Positions 23,792-32,419 of a stretch of DNA of 45,252 nt are shown here, piece after piece. The stretch is from DSUN01 sp035527715 (GTDB lineage Bacteria > Planctomycetota > PUPC01 > DSUN01), in NCBI GenBank assembly GCA_035527715.1, contig DATKZY010000209.1, positions 1 through 45,252 on the forward strand, in the 5' to 3' direction. Each line of letters starts with the position of its first letter. Position 1 is the first letter of the stretch. The position numbers were made by a program, and so were the translations under genes. The notes beneath the pieces were generated by a model. That model worked only from the letters and a program-made list of their open reading frames with translations, searched no databases and had not been told where the DNA came from.

Positions 23792-24028
23792 ATGCTGAGC
23801 AACGTTCCGCTTGCCCTGTTCCAGAACCTCGGGATGCCCGAGCTCATCGTCATCGGCATCATCACGCTGCTGATCTTCGGGCCGAGGCTGCCCTCGGTGA
23901 TGCGCTCGATCGGCAAGGGCATCGTCGAGTTCAAGAAGGGCCTGCGCGACACGGGCGAAGAGGTCCGCAAGGAAATCGAGTCCTCGCCCGAGCCGCCGCC
24001 CAAGAAGCAACTCGACAACAAGTCCTGA
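23792..24028 (+). CDS. tatA: twin-arginine translocase subunit TatA/E
   Basis: 78 residues: a short periplasmic N-terminus, one membrane helix at about 15-31 (MPELIVIGIITLLIFG), the FG hinge motif at 29-30, then an amphipathic helix (LPSVMRSIGKGIVEFKKGLRD) and an acidic/proline tail. TatA forms the protein-conducting assembly of the Tat system at the inner membrane; no tatB or tatC lies nearby. GAGGTGA precedes the ATG. Two Tat-signal proteins follow within 2 kb (24196 and 25766). A run of 12 G lies at 24045-24056 just after it. Confidence 0.9.
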   Translation: MLSNVPLALFQNLGMPELIVIGIITLLIFGPRLPSVMRSIGKGIVEFKKGLRDTGEEVRKEIESSPEPPPKKQLDNKS

Positions 24029-24095
24029 TGCCGGCGTCCTTTGCGGGGGGGGGGGGCGAAGCTCCCGGGGAGCCGTGTCGGGCGCGTACGTTCCC

Positions 24096-24172
24096 GGCGG
24101 CGTAGCCAAGTGGCCCAAGGCGAGTGATTGCAAATCACTTATCCGTCGGTTCGAATCCGACCGCCGCCTCCA
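24096..24172 (+). tRNA. tRNA-Cys(GCA)
   Basis: Cloverleaf of 74 nt plus encoded CCA. Acceptor GGCGGCG (24096-24102) pairs with CGCCGCC (24162-24168). The anticodon stem AGTGA/TCACT encloses TTGCAAA, giving anticodon GCA. The T-arm is GTCGG-TTCGAAT-CCGAC. The discriminator base is T, as expected for cysteine tRNA. Confidence 0.95.
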
Positions 24173-24195
24173 TCCCCCGCAGGCGTGATGCCGCC

Positions 24196-25647
24196 ATGAT
24201 GAGTCGCCGCGAGTTCCTCGAGGCCGCGGGCGCCGGCGTCGCCCTCCTGCCCCTCGCGCCGCGGGCCCACGCGCGAGAGGGCGTCGCGGAACGGCCCTCG
24301 ACGCCCAACGTCGTCCTCGTCATGGCCGACGACCTGGGCTGGGGCGACGTGGGGTTCAACGGCAGCAAGGTGGTCCACACGCCCCACCTGGACCGCCTGG
24401 CCGCCGAGGGCCTGCGGTTCACCCGCTTCTACGCCCACGCCCCCGTGTGCTCGCCCACGCGCGGCAGTTGTCTCACGGGGCGCCACCCCTACCGCTACGG
24501 CATCACGTTCGCCAACGTGGGCCACCTGCCGAAGCAGGAGTTCACCCTCGCCGAGGCCCTGAAGACCCTGGGCTACACGACGGGACACTTCGGCAAGTGG
24601 CACCTCGGCACCCTCACCAAGACCGTGCGCGACGGCAACCGCGGCGGCCGGGGCGACGCCGCCTACGCCCCGCCCTGGGACCACGGGTTCGACGTCTGCT
24701 TCTCCACCGAGTCGAAGGTCCCCACCTGGAACCCGATGCTCGTGCCGGGCTCGGCCGACAAGCCCTACGGCACGCGCTACTGGACCGGCCCCGAGACGCC
24801 GGCCACGGAGAACCTCGAGGGCGACGACTCGCGGGTCATCGCGGACCGCGTGGTCCCGTTCGTCCGCGACGCCGTGCGGGCGGGGAAGCCGTTCCTCGCC
24901 GTCGTGTGGTTCCACACGCCGCACCTGCCGGTGCTCTCGAGCGGCAAGTACCTGGAGATGTACAAGGACAAGCCGCCGCAGCAGGCCCACTACTACGGCG
25001 CGATCACGGCGATGGACGAACAGGTCGGCCGCCTGCGCGACGAGTTGCGCGCCCTCGGCGTCGCCAACGACACGATGCTCTGGTTCGCGAGCGACAACGG
25101 CCCCGAGGTGGGCACCCCCGGCTCCCCCGGCCCCTTCCGCGGCCGCAAGCGCAGCCTCTATGAGGGCGGGGTGCGCGAGCCCGCGTTCCTCGTCTGGCCC
25201 GCACGCGTCCGCCAGGCCCGGTCGGTGGACGTGCCGTGCTGCACGAGCGACTACCTTCCCACGGTGCTCGCGGCGCTCGGCTTCGAGAGGAAGGGGCAGC
25301 CCGAGCCCCTCGACGGCGTGAGCCTGCTGCCGCTCGTGGACGGTGCGATGGCCGAGCGTCCCCGGCCGATCGCCTTCGAGTCCGGGGGCCAGCTCGCCCT
25401 CAGCGACAACCGCTTCAAGCTTTACAGCCCGGCGCCGCGCGGCGGCCGCAAGGGCCGCGAACAGGGGGCCGAGCAGCGAACCTGGGAGCTTTACGACCTC
25501 GTCGCCGACCCCGCCGAGACGAAGGACCTGGCCGCGCAGCAGCCCCAGGTCGTCGAGCGCATGCGCCAGACCCTCGACCAGTGGCGCGCCTCGTGCCGCT
25601 CCAGCCTCGCAGGCGACGACTACCGCCGCCCGTCCCCCACGCCCTGA
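24196..25647 (+). CDS. Tat-exported type I sulfatase
   Basis: 483 residues. A Tat signal (MMSRREFLEAAGAGVALLPLAPRAHA) leads into a sulfatase: NVVLVMADDLGWGDVGFN with the metal-binding Asp pair (45-46), CSPTRGSCLTGRHPYRYG with Cys85 in the CxPxR formylglycine site, GHFGKWHLG, FHTPHLP, DNGPEVGT, and a C-terminal small domain with ELYDLVADPAETKDL. It hydrolyses sulfate esters, probably of a glycan, outside the cytoplasm after Cys-to-formylglycine conversion. ATG 24196 or 24199; the frame extends back into the tRNA and is not used there. The ribosome-binding site is weak. Confidence 0.9.
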   Translation: MMSRREFLEAAGAGVALLPLAPRAHAREGVAERPSTPNVVLVMADDLGWGDVGFNGSKVVHTPHLDRLAAEGLRFTRFYAHAPVCSPTRGSCLTGRHPYRYGITFANVGHLPKQEFTLAEALKTLGYTTGHFGKWHLGTLTKTVRDGNRGGRGDAAYAPPWDHGFDVCFSTESKVPTWNPMLVPGSADKPYGTRYWTGPETPATENLEGDDSRVIADRVVPFVRDAVRAGKPFLAVVWFHTPHLPVLSSGKYLEMYKDKPPQQAHYYGAITAMDEQVGRLRDELRALGVANDTMLWFASDNGPEVGTPGSPGPFRGRKRSLYEGGVREPAFLVWPARVRQARSVDVPCCTSDYLPTVLAALGFERKGQPEPLDGVSLLPLVDGAMAERPRPIAFESGGQLALSDNRFKLYSPAPRGGRKGREQGAEQRTWELYDLVADPAETKDLAAQQPQVVERMRQTLDQWRASCRSSLAGDDYRRPSPTP

Positions 25648-25666
25648 ACCCGCGGGCCAGAGGCTC

Positions 25667-25695
25667 TTGCATCGAGCGGCCCTGCGACGTATCCT
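25667..25695 (+). promoter_or_regulatory. promoter of the isomerase-like gene
   Basis: TTGCAT (25667-25672), 17 bp, TATCCT (25690-25695), about 70 bp ahead of ATG 25766. Confidence 0.5.
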
Positions 25696-25765
25696 ACATG
25701 TATGCGCGGGACGCCAGGCGCCGCGCACGATCCGAGCGAACCGCGACCGAGAAGGAGATGCGGCC

Positions 25766-27184
25766 ATGGCCAGTTGCCGAACCTGTCCGCGCTCACGGGG
25801 AATCAGCCGCAGGCACTTCCTCGCCGCCGCAGGGGCCGCCGCGGCGGCGACGAAGATGGGGGTGTTCGACTTCGCTTCGTCGCTCTTCGCGCAGGAGGCG
25901 ACGAAGCCCGCGGGCGGGCCGGTCGTCCGCGTCGTCTACGTGCGGCCCGAAAAGGAGCCCATCGTGAGTTGGCCCGGCGGCAACTGCGACGTGCCGGCTC
26001 AGCAGGCCCTCTTCACGAAGACCCTCCAGGACGCCGCGAAGACGCTCGGCATCGAGCTTCAGGTCCGCAACGAGCCGCTCTACAAGCCCGAGGACGTGGC
26101 GGCGTTGCTCGAGGACCTCAAGAAGTCGCCGCCCGACGGCCTGATCGTGGGCGCGATGAGCCTCTTCCTCTGGAAGCCGGTGAACGAGATCGTGGCGAAG
26201 CGCGGCGACGTGCCGACCATCGTCTACAGCCACGTCAGCGGCTTCACCAGCCACCTGCAGCTCGCACGCAACACCGCGAAGACCTATCTGGGCGCCACGC
26301 AGGACATCGGGTGGCTCGCCTTCGCCCTCCGCATGTTCCACACCACCTGGCGGTTGAGGAACACCCGCATCCTGGTGCTCCGCCAGCCCGGCCCCGATGC
26401 CACGCTCAAGGCCTGGGGCACCACGCTCCACCCTATCGCCAAGGCCCGCTTCCCCGAGGAGCTTAAGAAGGTCGAGGAGAGCGACGAGGTGCGCGCGATG
26501 GCCGACCTCTACGCGAAGCAGGCCGACAAGGTCGTGGAGCCGACCAAGGAGGAAATCCTCACCGCCGCGAAGAACTACATCACCTGCCGCCGCCTCATGG
26601 AGGCCGAGAAGTGCCAGGCCATTTCCATTGACTGCCTGGGCTGGAAGGACCCCGTGTGCCTCGCCTTCTCGCGGCTCCTCGACGACGGAATCCCGGCTGT
26701 CTGCGAGTGCGACCAGAACGCGATGATCGGCGAGCTGCTGACGATCTCGCTCTTCAACCGGGCCGGCTTCATCCAGGACCCCTCGCCGAACACCGTGAAC
26801 AACACGCTGATCGGCGCCCACTGCACCTCGCCGCTCAAGCTGGAGGGGATTGACAAGGACTACCGCGCCCCCTACATGCTCCGCAGCTACCACACGCGCA
26901 CCGGCTGCTCCGTGCAGGCGCTTTGGCCCGTGGGCAGAGAGGTCACGGTCCTCCACGCCAACGCGGGAGGCCCCTCGATGTGGGTGGGCACGGGCAAGGT
27001 TCGCTCGAACATCGCCCAGCCGCCGACCGGCTGCTGCCGCACGGCGGTCGAGCTGGAGCTGGACCGCTGCAACGACAGCCGCGACGTGAAGGGCTTCCAC
27101 CAGCTCTTCATCCTGGGCAACCACGAGCGCATGTTCCGTGCCTACGCCCAGCTCGCGGGCCTCCAGGTCGCCCCCATCGCGTGA
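25766..27184 (+). CDS. Tat-exported L-fucose isomerase-like protein
   Basis: 473 or 472 residues counted from ATG 25766, eight bases after AAGGAG. Begins with a Tat signal (GISRRHFLAAAGAAAAAT). The body resembles the L-fucose/L-arabinose isomerase superfamily: GGNCDVPAQQALF, an N-terminal Rossmann-like part (DGLIVGAMSLFLW, PTIVYSHVSGF), and a C-terminal part with ISIDCLGWKDP, VCECDQNAMIGELL, TLIGAHCTSPLKL and YMLRSYHTRTGCS, where acidic and His residues could hold the metal. Export of an isomerase-like protein is unusual; it may be a sugar-binding or non-classical enzyme. The same Tat export is predicted for the sulfatase upstream. Confidence 0.75.
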   Translation: MASCRTCPRSRGISRRHFLAAAGAAAAATKMGVFDFASSLFAQEATKPAGGPVVRVVYVRPEKEPIVSWPGGNCDVPAQQALFTKTLQDAAKTLGIELQVRNEPLYKPEDVAALLEDLKKSPPDGLIVGAMSLFLWKPVNEIVAKRGDVPTIVYSHVSGFTSHLQLARNTAKTYLGATQDIGWLAFALRMFHTTWRLRNTRILVLRQPGPDATLKAWGTTLHPIAKARFPEELKKVEESDEVRAMADLYAKQADKVVEPTKEEILTAAKNYITCRRLMEAEKCQAISIDCLGWKDPVCLAFSRLLDDGIPAVCECDQNAMIGELLTISLFNRAGFIQDPSPNTVNNTLIGAHCTSPLKLEGIDKDYRAPYMLRSYHTRTGCSVQALWPVGREVTVLHANAGGPSMWVGTGKVRSNIAQPPTGCCRTAVELELDRCNDSRDVKGFHQLFILGNHERMFRAYAQLAGLQVAPIA

Positions 27185-27272
27185 GGCGAAGAATGGCAAG
27201 AATCCAATGGTCCGAAACCCTTGCCGAGGAGCGCACAGGCCGATTCGCGGTCAAGGACAGTGGCTGAAAGAG

Positions 27273-27302
27273 GAATTGCATAGTTGTTCAAGTATGCAAT
27301 TC
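27273..27302. promoter_or_regulatory. AT-rich palindrome, second copy
   Basis: Centre at 27287/27288; 13 of 15 pairs match. The core AATTGCA-N3-TTGTTCAA-N3-TGCAATT repeats the layout of the perfect palindrome at 907-944 with the same spacing. It lies 66 bp before the radical SAM start codon. No convincing -35/-10 pair was found in 27185-27367, so its position relative to a promoter is unknown. Confidence 0.6.
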
Positions 27303-27367
27303 TCTCCCGCAGGCAGGCGCAGACACACCGGCGCGAGGGCACAGTCTCTGAAACGGGCTAGGCCGAG

Positions 27368-28393
27368 ATGAGAGACGCAAGCTCCGCCCCAACGCTGCGG
27401 ATGATCGCGTGGGAACTCACGCGCGCGTGCAACCTGGCGTGCCGCCACTGCCGGGCGTCGGCCCTCTCGTGCGCGCCGCCGGGCGAGCTGACGACCCAGG
27501 AGGCCCTCGCGCTGCTCGACGACATCGCGTCGTTCGCCCAGCCGACGATCATCCTCACGGGCGGCGAGCCGCTTCTGCGGGCCGACCTGTTCGACATCGC
27601 GCGCCACACGACGGCGTTGGGCCTGCGGCCCGTGGTCGCCACGAATGGCTCGCTCCTCGACGCCGACACGGCCCGGCGGCTCGTCGAGACAGGCGTCCGC
27701 CGCATCAGCGTGAGCCTCGACGGCGCCGACGCGGCCCACCACGACGCGCTCCGCGGCGTGCCCGGCGCCTTCGACGCCTCGCTCCGCGGCCTGGCCGCCG
27801 CGCGCGAGGCCGGCCTGCCCTTCCAGCTCAACACCACGGTCACCACGGACAACGCCGACCAGCTCCCCGCCATCTACGAGCTGGCCATCCGCCTCGGCGC
27901 CGTCGCCCACCACATCTTCCTCCTCGTGCCCACGGGGCGGGCCGCGGCGCTCCGCGGGATGGAGCTGGACGCCCCTGGCTACGAGGCCATCCTCAACTGG
28001 CTGGCCGACCAGTACGCCCGCTCGCCTATCGAAATCCGCGCCACGTGCGCCCCGCACTTCTACCGCATCCTGCGCCAGCGCGGCATCCCCACCCAGGCCC
28101 GCGGCTGCCTCGCGGGGCAGAGCTTCTGCTTCATCTCCCACGTTGGCGACGTGCAGCCCTGCGGCTACTTCGACCAGCAGGTCGGCAACGTCCGCCAGCA
28201 GAGCCTGCGGGAAATCTGGGAGAACGCCGCGCTGTTCCGCGACCTGCGCGACCACTCGGCCTACGGCGGCAAGTGCGGCTCGTGCGAGTTCCTGCGCGTC
28301 TGTGGCGGCTGCCGTGCCCGCGCCTACGAGGCCACGGGCGACCCCCTGGCCCCCGAGCCCCTCTGCGCCCACCGCCCCGGCTCCCTTGTCTGA
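27368..28393 (+). CDS. radical SAM/SPASM protein, AhbD/NirJ-like
   Basis: 341 residues. The N-terminal RMIAWELTRACNLACRHCRAS holds the CxxxCxxC iron-sulfur cluster (Cys21, 25, 28); ILTGGEPLLRADLFDIARH and VVATNGSLLD follow. The C-terminal SPASM region has CGYFDQQVGN, CGSCEFLRVCGGCRARAYEATGD and a final LCAHRPG. This layout and the IAWE-x-T-R-x-CNL start are typical of AhbC/AhbD and NirJ enzymes, which modify the heme side chains in the siroheme-dependent pathway. No other heme gene is here, so a peptide-modifying role cannot be excluded. The ribosome-binding site is weak. Confidence 0.75.
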   Translation: MRDASSAPTLRMIAWELTRACNLACRHCRASALSCAPPGELTTQEALALLDDIASFAQPTIILTGGEPLLRADLFDIARHTTALGLRPVVATNGSLLDADTARRLVETGVRRISVSLDGADAAHHDALRGVPGAFDASLRGLAAAREAGLPFQLNTTVTTDNADQLPAIYELAIRLGAVAHHIFLLVPTGRAAALRGMELDAPGYEAILNWLADQYARSPIEIRATCAPHFYRILRQRGIPTQARGCLAGQSFCFISHVGDVQPCGYFDQQVGNVRQQSLREIWENAALFRDLRDHSAYGGKCGSCEFLRVCGGCRARAYEATGDPLAPEPLCAHRPGSLV

Positions 28394-28396
28394 GCC

Positions 28397-30931
28397 CTAC
28401 CGTCGCTCGATGAACACGATCTTGTAGATGCGCGTCTTGGGCAGTGTGAGCTGCACGGCGCCATCCTTCACTGTGCAGGGAAGCGCGACCACCTCGGCGT
28501 CGGGGTCGAAGCAGGTGGCCCGAACGGCCCGCCAGTCAGGGGGAACCGGCACCCTGACCTCGGCCGGCTCCACCTCCAGCACCTTCTTCCCCGGGTCGAG
28601 CAGGCAGACGTTGTAGTTGACGGCGTGCACGGCGACCCGACCGCCCTTGCTGTAGAGCGCGAAGCGGAGGTCCGTGCGCAGACCATCATCGCTGGCGATG
28701 GGTTGCGTGGGGACCAATTGCTGTCGCGCGAGCCATCGCAGGCCGGCCTCGGTATCGTCCTTCGCTGGACCTAGCTCTTGCCTCGCCAACCGCCAGTCCC
28801 AGACTGGAGGAGGCAACGCCTCGATCCACGGCTCCTTGCCGGGAACCGCGATAGCGTCGGCGGTCAGCTTCACCTCACGCGTCAGGAGCCGGACACAGGC
28901 CTGTCCATTGATAGTCACCTGGTCGTCAACCAGCACGATCTCGCCGCCTTCGCGGAAATGCTCCCGCAGGGCGGCGAGCTGTGCCTCCGACATTTCGTAG
29001 GCCCGCGAAGGGAGGTAGATGACGCGGAAGCGGGCGAGCCCTCCGGCCTTCTCCGGCAGGTCTCGATCCACGAGGGTGACGAAGGGGCGATGGGTGGCGC
29101 CGAGGTAGTCGGCAATGGTCGGCGTGGGCAGGGGCTTGTAGGCGTTGAGCGGGTTGGGGCCCCAGTAGGAGTAGAGGACGGCGGCGGCGGCGGTCAGCTC
29201 CCAACCATCGAAGAGGTCGGGGTGTTTCCTGAAGAAGGCTCGGTACTTGGCCTGCGGCTCGCCGCGGCCGGCGAAGCCGCCGCCTCCGCTGAACGCCGCC
29301 ATCTCGGCGAGGGCAAGCTCCTGGACGTTCTCGAAGCCTTTCCTCGCCGCCTCGTAGCCGAGGTAGATGGGCTTGGCCTGCATGTGCCGGGCGAACAGCA
29401 GGTTCGCCATGTGCGTGCGGCACACCGTTCCCCACGTCAGCTTGTCGAGGCGCGGGCGGAGGCGGGTCTCCTTGTGGCTGTCGTCGGTGTAGCGGAAGCC
29501 GAAACTGATGGTGTAGCGGCCGGGCTTGTTGGGCGTCCACATCGCGGCGAGCGTGGCGGGCGGCTGCTTGGGCTTCCGAGACGAGCCTGTGCCGCCGAGG
29601 GCGCCTTTCGGCTCGAGGTCAACTCGCGCCTCATCGTCGCCGCAGCGCAGAAGGAGGTGGAAGTCCTCCGCCGCGTCCTCATCCTGCAAGCTGGAGCCAA
29701 CGCTTGCGAGCCTGACCTCGAGGCGGGTGGCCTTGCCCGCCTTGGCCTTCGTGGGCAGCACGATCTCCGCCTGCATCTCCATCCACGTCGCAGGGTCGTT
29801 CAGCTCGTAACGATGAACGATGGTCTTGGCCTCGACGGAGTCGGCGGAGACCGCGATGGCGATGTCCTCGCTCTCCGGCGGCTCATCGGCGCAGGCGATG
29901 CCGGGCGAGTAGGTGCTCTCGAACATCAGGCGGTCGCACTGGCCGCCGACCTGGAGGCACTCGTCAATCCGCCCGCTGTTGGGGAAGATGGTGAAGGCGG
30001 GCTTCACCTTGCGCCCCTCGTCGCGGAGCATGCCCAGGTGCTCGCCGGTGCTAAGCACCCGCCAGCGGCGGACAAGCTCCTTTGGCGCCTCGGGCGAGTC
30101 GAGGGTGAGCTTCCCGAAATCGAGGCCCTCCGTCATCCGCTTCACCCATGCCACCTCGGGGTTGGCGTCGAGGAACTTGCGGAACGCCTCCTTGCAGTAG
30201 CGGCAGAAACAGGGGTCGGGGTGGGCGTTGTCCACGAAGCAGCCGTCGTAGCCGACCTGGGCGATCATGCGGATGAGCCGGCGGTGCCACTCCGCCCAGT
30301 CGGGATGACTTATGCAGGCGCGGTAGCGATGGAGCGGGGCGAAGTAGTCGGGCGAGTAGCCCCCGCACGAGCCTGGGAGGAACTTCCCCTTGATGTCCAC
30401 CGCCAGCCAGGCGAAGGGATCGCGGAGCGGCTTCGGGCCGGCCCATTTCGCATAGGCGTCCCACTTGTCGTAGAACTCCCAGAAGCCCTTTCGCTTCTCG
30501 TGGTCGCCGGCGAGGGTGTGGTAGGAGATGTAGGGCGTGATTTCGGCGATGCCGATCGCGTGGTAGCGGCGGAGGGTCTCGCAGATGGTCTCGATGCGTT
30601 TCGCCAGTGCGTCGGGCGAGAGGAGGGCGATGTTCTCCCAGCTCAGCGTGTGCTTCGGCCCGCCCGTGTATTGGTTTTCGCCCTGGTAGAGGCGAATCGG
30701 CCCCCAGAGGTGGGTGATTGGCGTGGCCTTGCCCACGTGGAGCAGGTCGGGCGGCGCGGCCTTGAACTGCTCGATGTACTCTGGCTTCTCGAAGTAGTCG
30801 CCCGAGTAGTTGATCGTGTAGACGATCGGCGGGGTGGTGGCACGCAGCATGGGGGCTTGCTCGGCCGCCAGAGCAGCGTAGAGGGCCGCGTGAGTCGAGA
30901 GGACGATGCTTCCCCATCGCGGCGGCTTCAT
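28397..30931 (-). CDS. exported glycoside hydrolase-like protein (TIM barrel plus trimerisation-like domain)
   Basis: 844 residues. N-terminal signal-like segment (SIVLSTHAALYAALAAEQA), then a barrel with IVYTINYSGDYFEKPEYIEQF, THLWGPIRLY, ITPYISYHTLAGDH and GYDGCFVDNAHPDPCFCRYC, as in the uncharacterised GH-like families of PVC bacteria. A beta sandwich follows around 360-480 (YTISFGFRYTDDSH). A Rossmann-like segment (FRVIYLPSRAYEMSEAQLAAL, GGEIVLVDDQ) resembles the beta-galactosidase trimerisation domain. Its ATG overlaps the upstream stop by ATGA, so it is the last gene of a five-gene operon. Substrate unknown. Confidence 0.7.
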   Translation of the reverse strand: MKPPRWGSIVLSTHAALYAALAAEQAPMLRATTPPIVYTINYSGDYFEKPEYIEQFKAAPPDLLHVGKATPITHLWGPIRLYQGENQYTGGPKHTLSWENIALLSPDALAKRIETICETLRRYHAIGIAEITPYISYHTLAGDHEKRKGFWEFYDKWDAYAKWAGPKPLRDPFAWLAVDIKGKFLPGSCGGYSPDYFAPLHRYRACISHPDWAEWHRRLIRMIAQVGYDGCFVDNAHPDPCFCRYCKEAFRKFLDANPEVAWVKRMTEGLDFGKLTLDSPEAPKELVRRWRVLSTGEHLGMLRDEGRKVKPAFTIFPNSGRIDECLQVGGQCDRLMFESTYSPGIACADEPPESEDIAIAVSADSVEAKTIVHRYELNDPATWMEMQAEIVLPTKAKAGKATRLEVRLASVGSSLQDEDAAEDFHLLLRCGDDEARVDLEPKGALGGTGSSRKPKQPPATLAAMWTPNKPGRYTISFGFRYTDDSHKETRLRPRLDKLTWGTVCRTHMANLLFARHMQAKPIYLGYEAARKGFENVQELALAEMAAFSGGGGFAGRGEPQAKYRAFFRKHPDLFDGWELTAAAAVLYSYWGPNPLNAYKPLPTPTIADYLGATHRPFVTLVDRDLPEKAGGLARFRVIYLPSRAYEMSEAQLAALREHFREGGEIVLVDDQVTINGQACVRLLTREVKLTADAIAVPGKEPWIEALPPPVWDWRLARQELGPAKDDTEAGLRWLARQQLVPTQPIASDDGLRTDLRFALYSKGGRVAVHAVNYNVCLLDPGKKVLEVEPAEVRVPVPPDWRAVRATCFDPDAEVVALPCTVKDGAVQLTLPKTRIYKIVFIERR

Positions 30932-32391
30932 CGCGGTTCTCCCTGCTTGGCCCATTGGACGGCTCGGCGGACGAAGGCATCGAGCCCCGCGGTGCGCTCC
31001 GGGTGGACGCTGATGACGAAGACGCGTCCCTTGCCCCAGGCGCCGCAGGCCATGGCCGGCGTGCCCAGCATCACGCCCTGCGGGGCGTTGTTCTTGTTGA
31101 TCTCGCTCCGGAAGAGGGCAAGGACGGTGAAGTCCGGGATGTCCGGGCGGCTGGCCGGCGCCATCAGGGGGCCGTTGGCATACCAGATGCCGATCAGCCC
31201 CGTGCGGTCGCCGAGGATGCGGCAGCCGTCTGCCGTCAGCTCGATCTTCACGTTGCCCGTGCCGCGCTGCCAGTGCTTGGTGTCCACGGCCCGGGCATCG
31301 AGGATTGCGAGCGACCAGGCGTAGCCGCAGGTCGCCAGGTAGGCCCCTGCGCACACGCCGACGTAGCCGCCGCCGTCAGCGACGAACTTGCGGATCGCCT
31401 CCCTGCCCTCGGGGGTGATCGCCGTCGCCTGCCGGCTCGCGCCGCCGCCCGGGATGACCAGGACGTCGAACTGTTCGAGGGCGCCTGCGAGAATCTCCGG
31501 CGGGCCCACGCGCTCGACCCGCGCCTTGGCCATCCCTGCGATCTTCCCCTCAAGGGCGTCCGCGCTGGAGCTTGCGCCGCCGGCGTCGTAGAGCGCCACT
31601 CGCACCTCTCCCTCGGACCGCTTGGGCGGGAGGAGCACGTCGGGGCTGCCGGCAAGCATCTCGAGGTCCGTGAGGAAGCGATAGACCATCAGGCGGTGCT
31701 GCCGGGTGCGGAGCGAGAGGGGCTGGCCCTTCCAGGTGGTCTCGAGGATCAGGGTGAGAGCGTTGAGCTGCTCGGCAGCGGCGCGGGCCAGCGCGCCCCG
31801 TGCTGCGCCGCGCAGAAGGACGAACTTGCGCCCCGCGTCGGCGACGGTGGCATTGACGGCTTCGAGCACGCGCGCCGCCTGGGCCGCCGTGGCGGCCCTG
31901 CGGTCGTGGATGATGCTGCTTCCGGTGGTCTTCGCGTCCTGCTGGCGGGCGCCGATGCCCTCGTGGAGGTCGAGCAGCCACGCCGGGCGCACCTTGCCGA
32001 CGAAGGTCCAGAGCGCCTTGGCCAGCTCGCCCCTGGGCTCTTCGCCGGCCTCCTGGGGGAAGTTGCGGTTCAGGTCGCGGTCCTCGCCGCCGGGCAGCAG
32101 CCGAGTGCCCTCGCGGAGACCCAGCTCGTTGGCTCGCGGGATGACGACCAGCTTGCCCCGGGCGATGGGCCAGTGGCGGACCTGCGCGGCAGCGCGTGCG
32201 CCGGCGGGCTCGTTGCCGTGGACGCCGCCCACGATCAGCACCGTCGGCCCAGGCTGCCCGCTGTCCTGAGCGAACCATGCCGTCGCCCATGGCGTCCCCT
32301 CCGCGATCGTGCCGCTCTGTTGCTCCGCGGCCAGCGCGAGCACGCTGGCGGCGAACGACAGGAGCCACATTCTCAGGCCGCGCCGAAGCAT
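30928..32391 (-). CDS. exported succinylglutamate desuccinylase/M14-like domain fused to BPL_N amidotransferase-like domain
   Basis: 487 residues with a signal peptide (MWLLSFAASVLALAAEQ). Residues about 45-240 form an AstE/AspA-type zinc amidohydrolase: VGGVHGNEPAG (His and Glu ligands), DRDLNRNFP, LLDLHEGIG (third ligand) and LILETT (catalytic Glu). Residues about 265-480 are a BPL_N/DJ-1-like glutamine-amidotransferase domain: VLVIPGGGAS, GYVGVCAGAYLA with the nucleophile-position Cys, and GRVFVISVHPE. The two activities on one exported chain suggest cleavage of an acyl-amino or peptide bond and a second amide chemistry. GAGGA precedes ATG 32391. Substrate unknown. Confidence 0.75.
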   Translation of the reverse strand: MLRRGLRMWLLSFAASVLALAAEQQSGTIAEGTPWATAWFAQDSGQPGPTVLIVGGVHGNEPAGARAAAQVRHWPIARGKLVVIPRANELGLREGTRLLPGGEDRDLNRNFPQEAGEEPRGELAKALWTFVGKVRPAWLLDLHEGIGARQQDAKTTGSSIIHDRRAATAAQAARVLEAVNATVADAGRKFVLLRGAARGALARAAAEQLNALTLILETTWKGQPLSLRTRQHRLMVYRFLTDLEMLAGSPDVLLPPKRSEGEVRVALYDAGGASSSADALEGKIAGMAKARVERVGPPEILAGALEQFDVLVIPGGGASRQATAITPEGREAIRKFVADGGGYVGVCAGAYLATCGYAWSLAILDARAVDTKHWQRGTGNVKIELTADGCRILGDRTGLIGIWYANGPLMAPASRPDIPDFTVLALFRSEINKNNAPQGVMLGTPAMACGAWGKGRVFVISVHPERTAGLDAFVRRAVQWAKQGEPR

Positions 32392-32419
32392 CGCATTTCC
32401 TCTGGACGGCTATTCCGCT

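Noticed and set aside
24045..24056. Run of 12 G between tatA and tRNA-Cys
   Set aside because: Possibly a phase-variable tract or assembly artefact, but it lies outside coding sequence and promoter, so no function is claimed.
27193..27267. 24-aa ORF (MARIQWSETLAEERTGRFAVKDSG) after the isomerase-like gene
   Set aside because: Possible GAGGCGAAGA site, but too short, with no homology or coupling; left as an unlabelled possibility.
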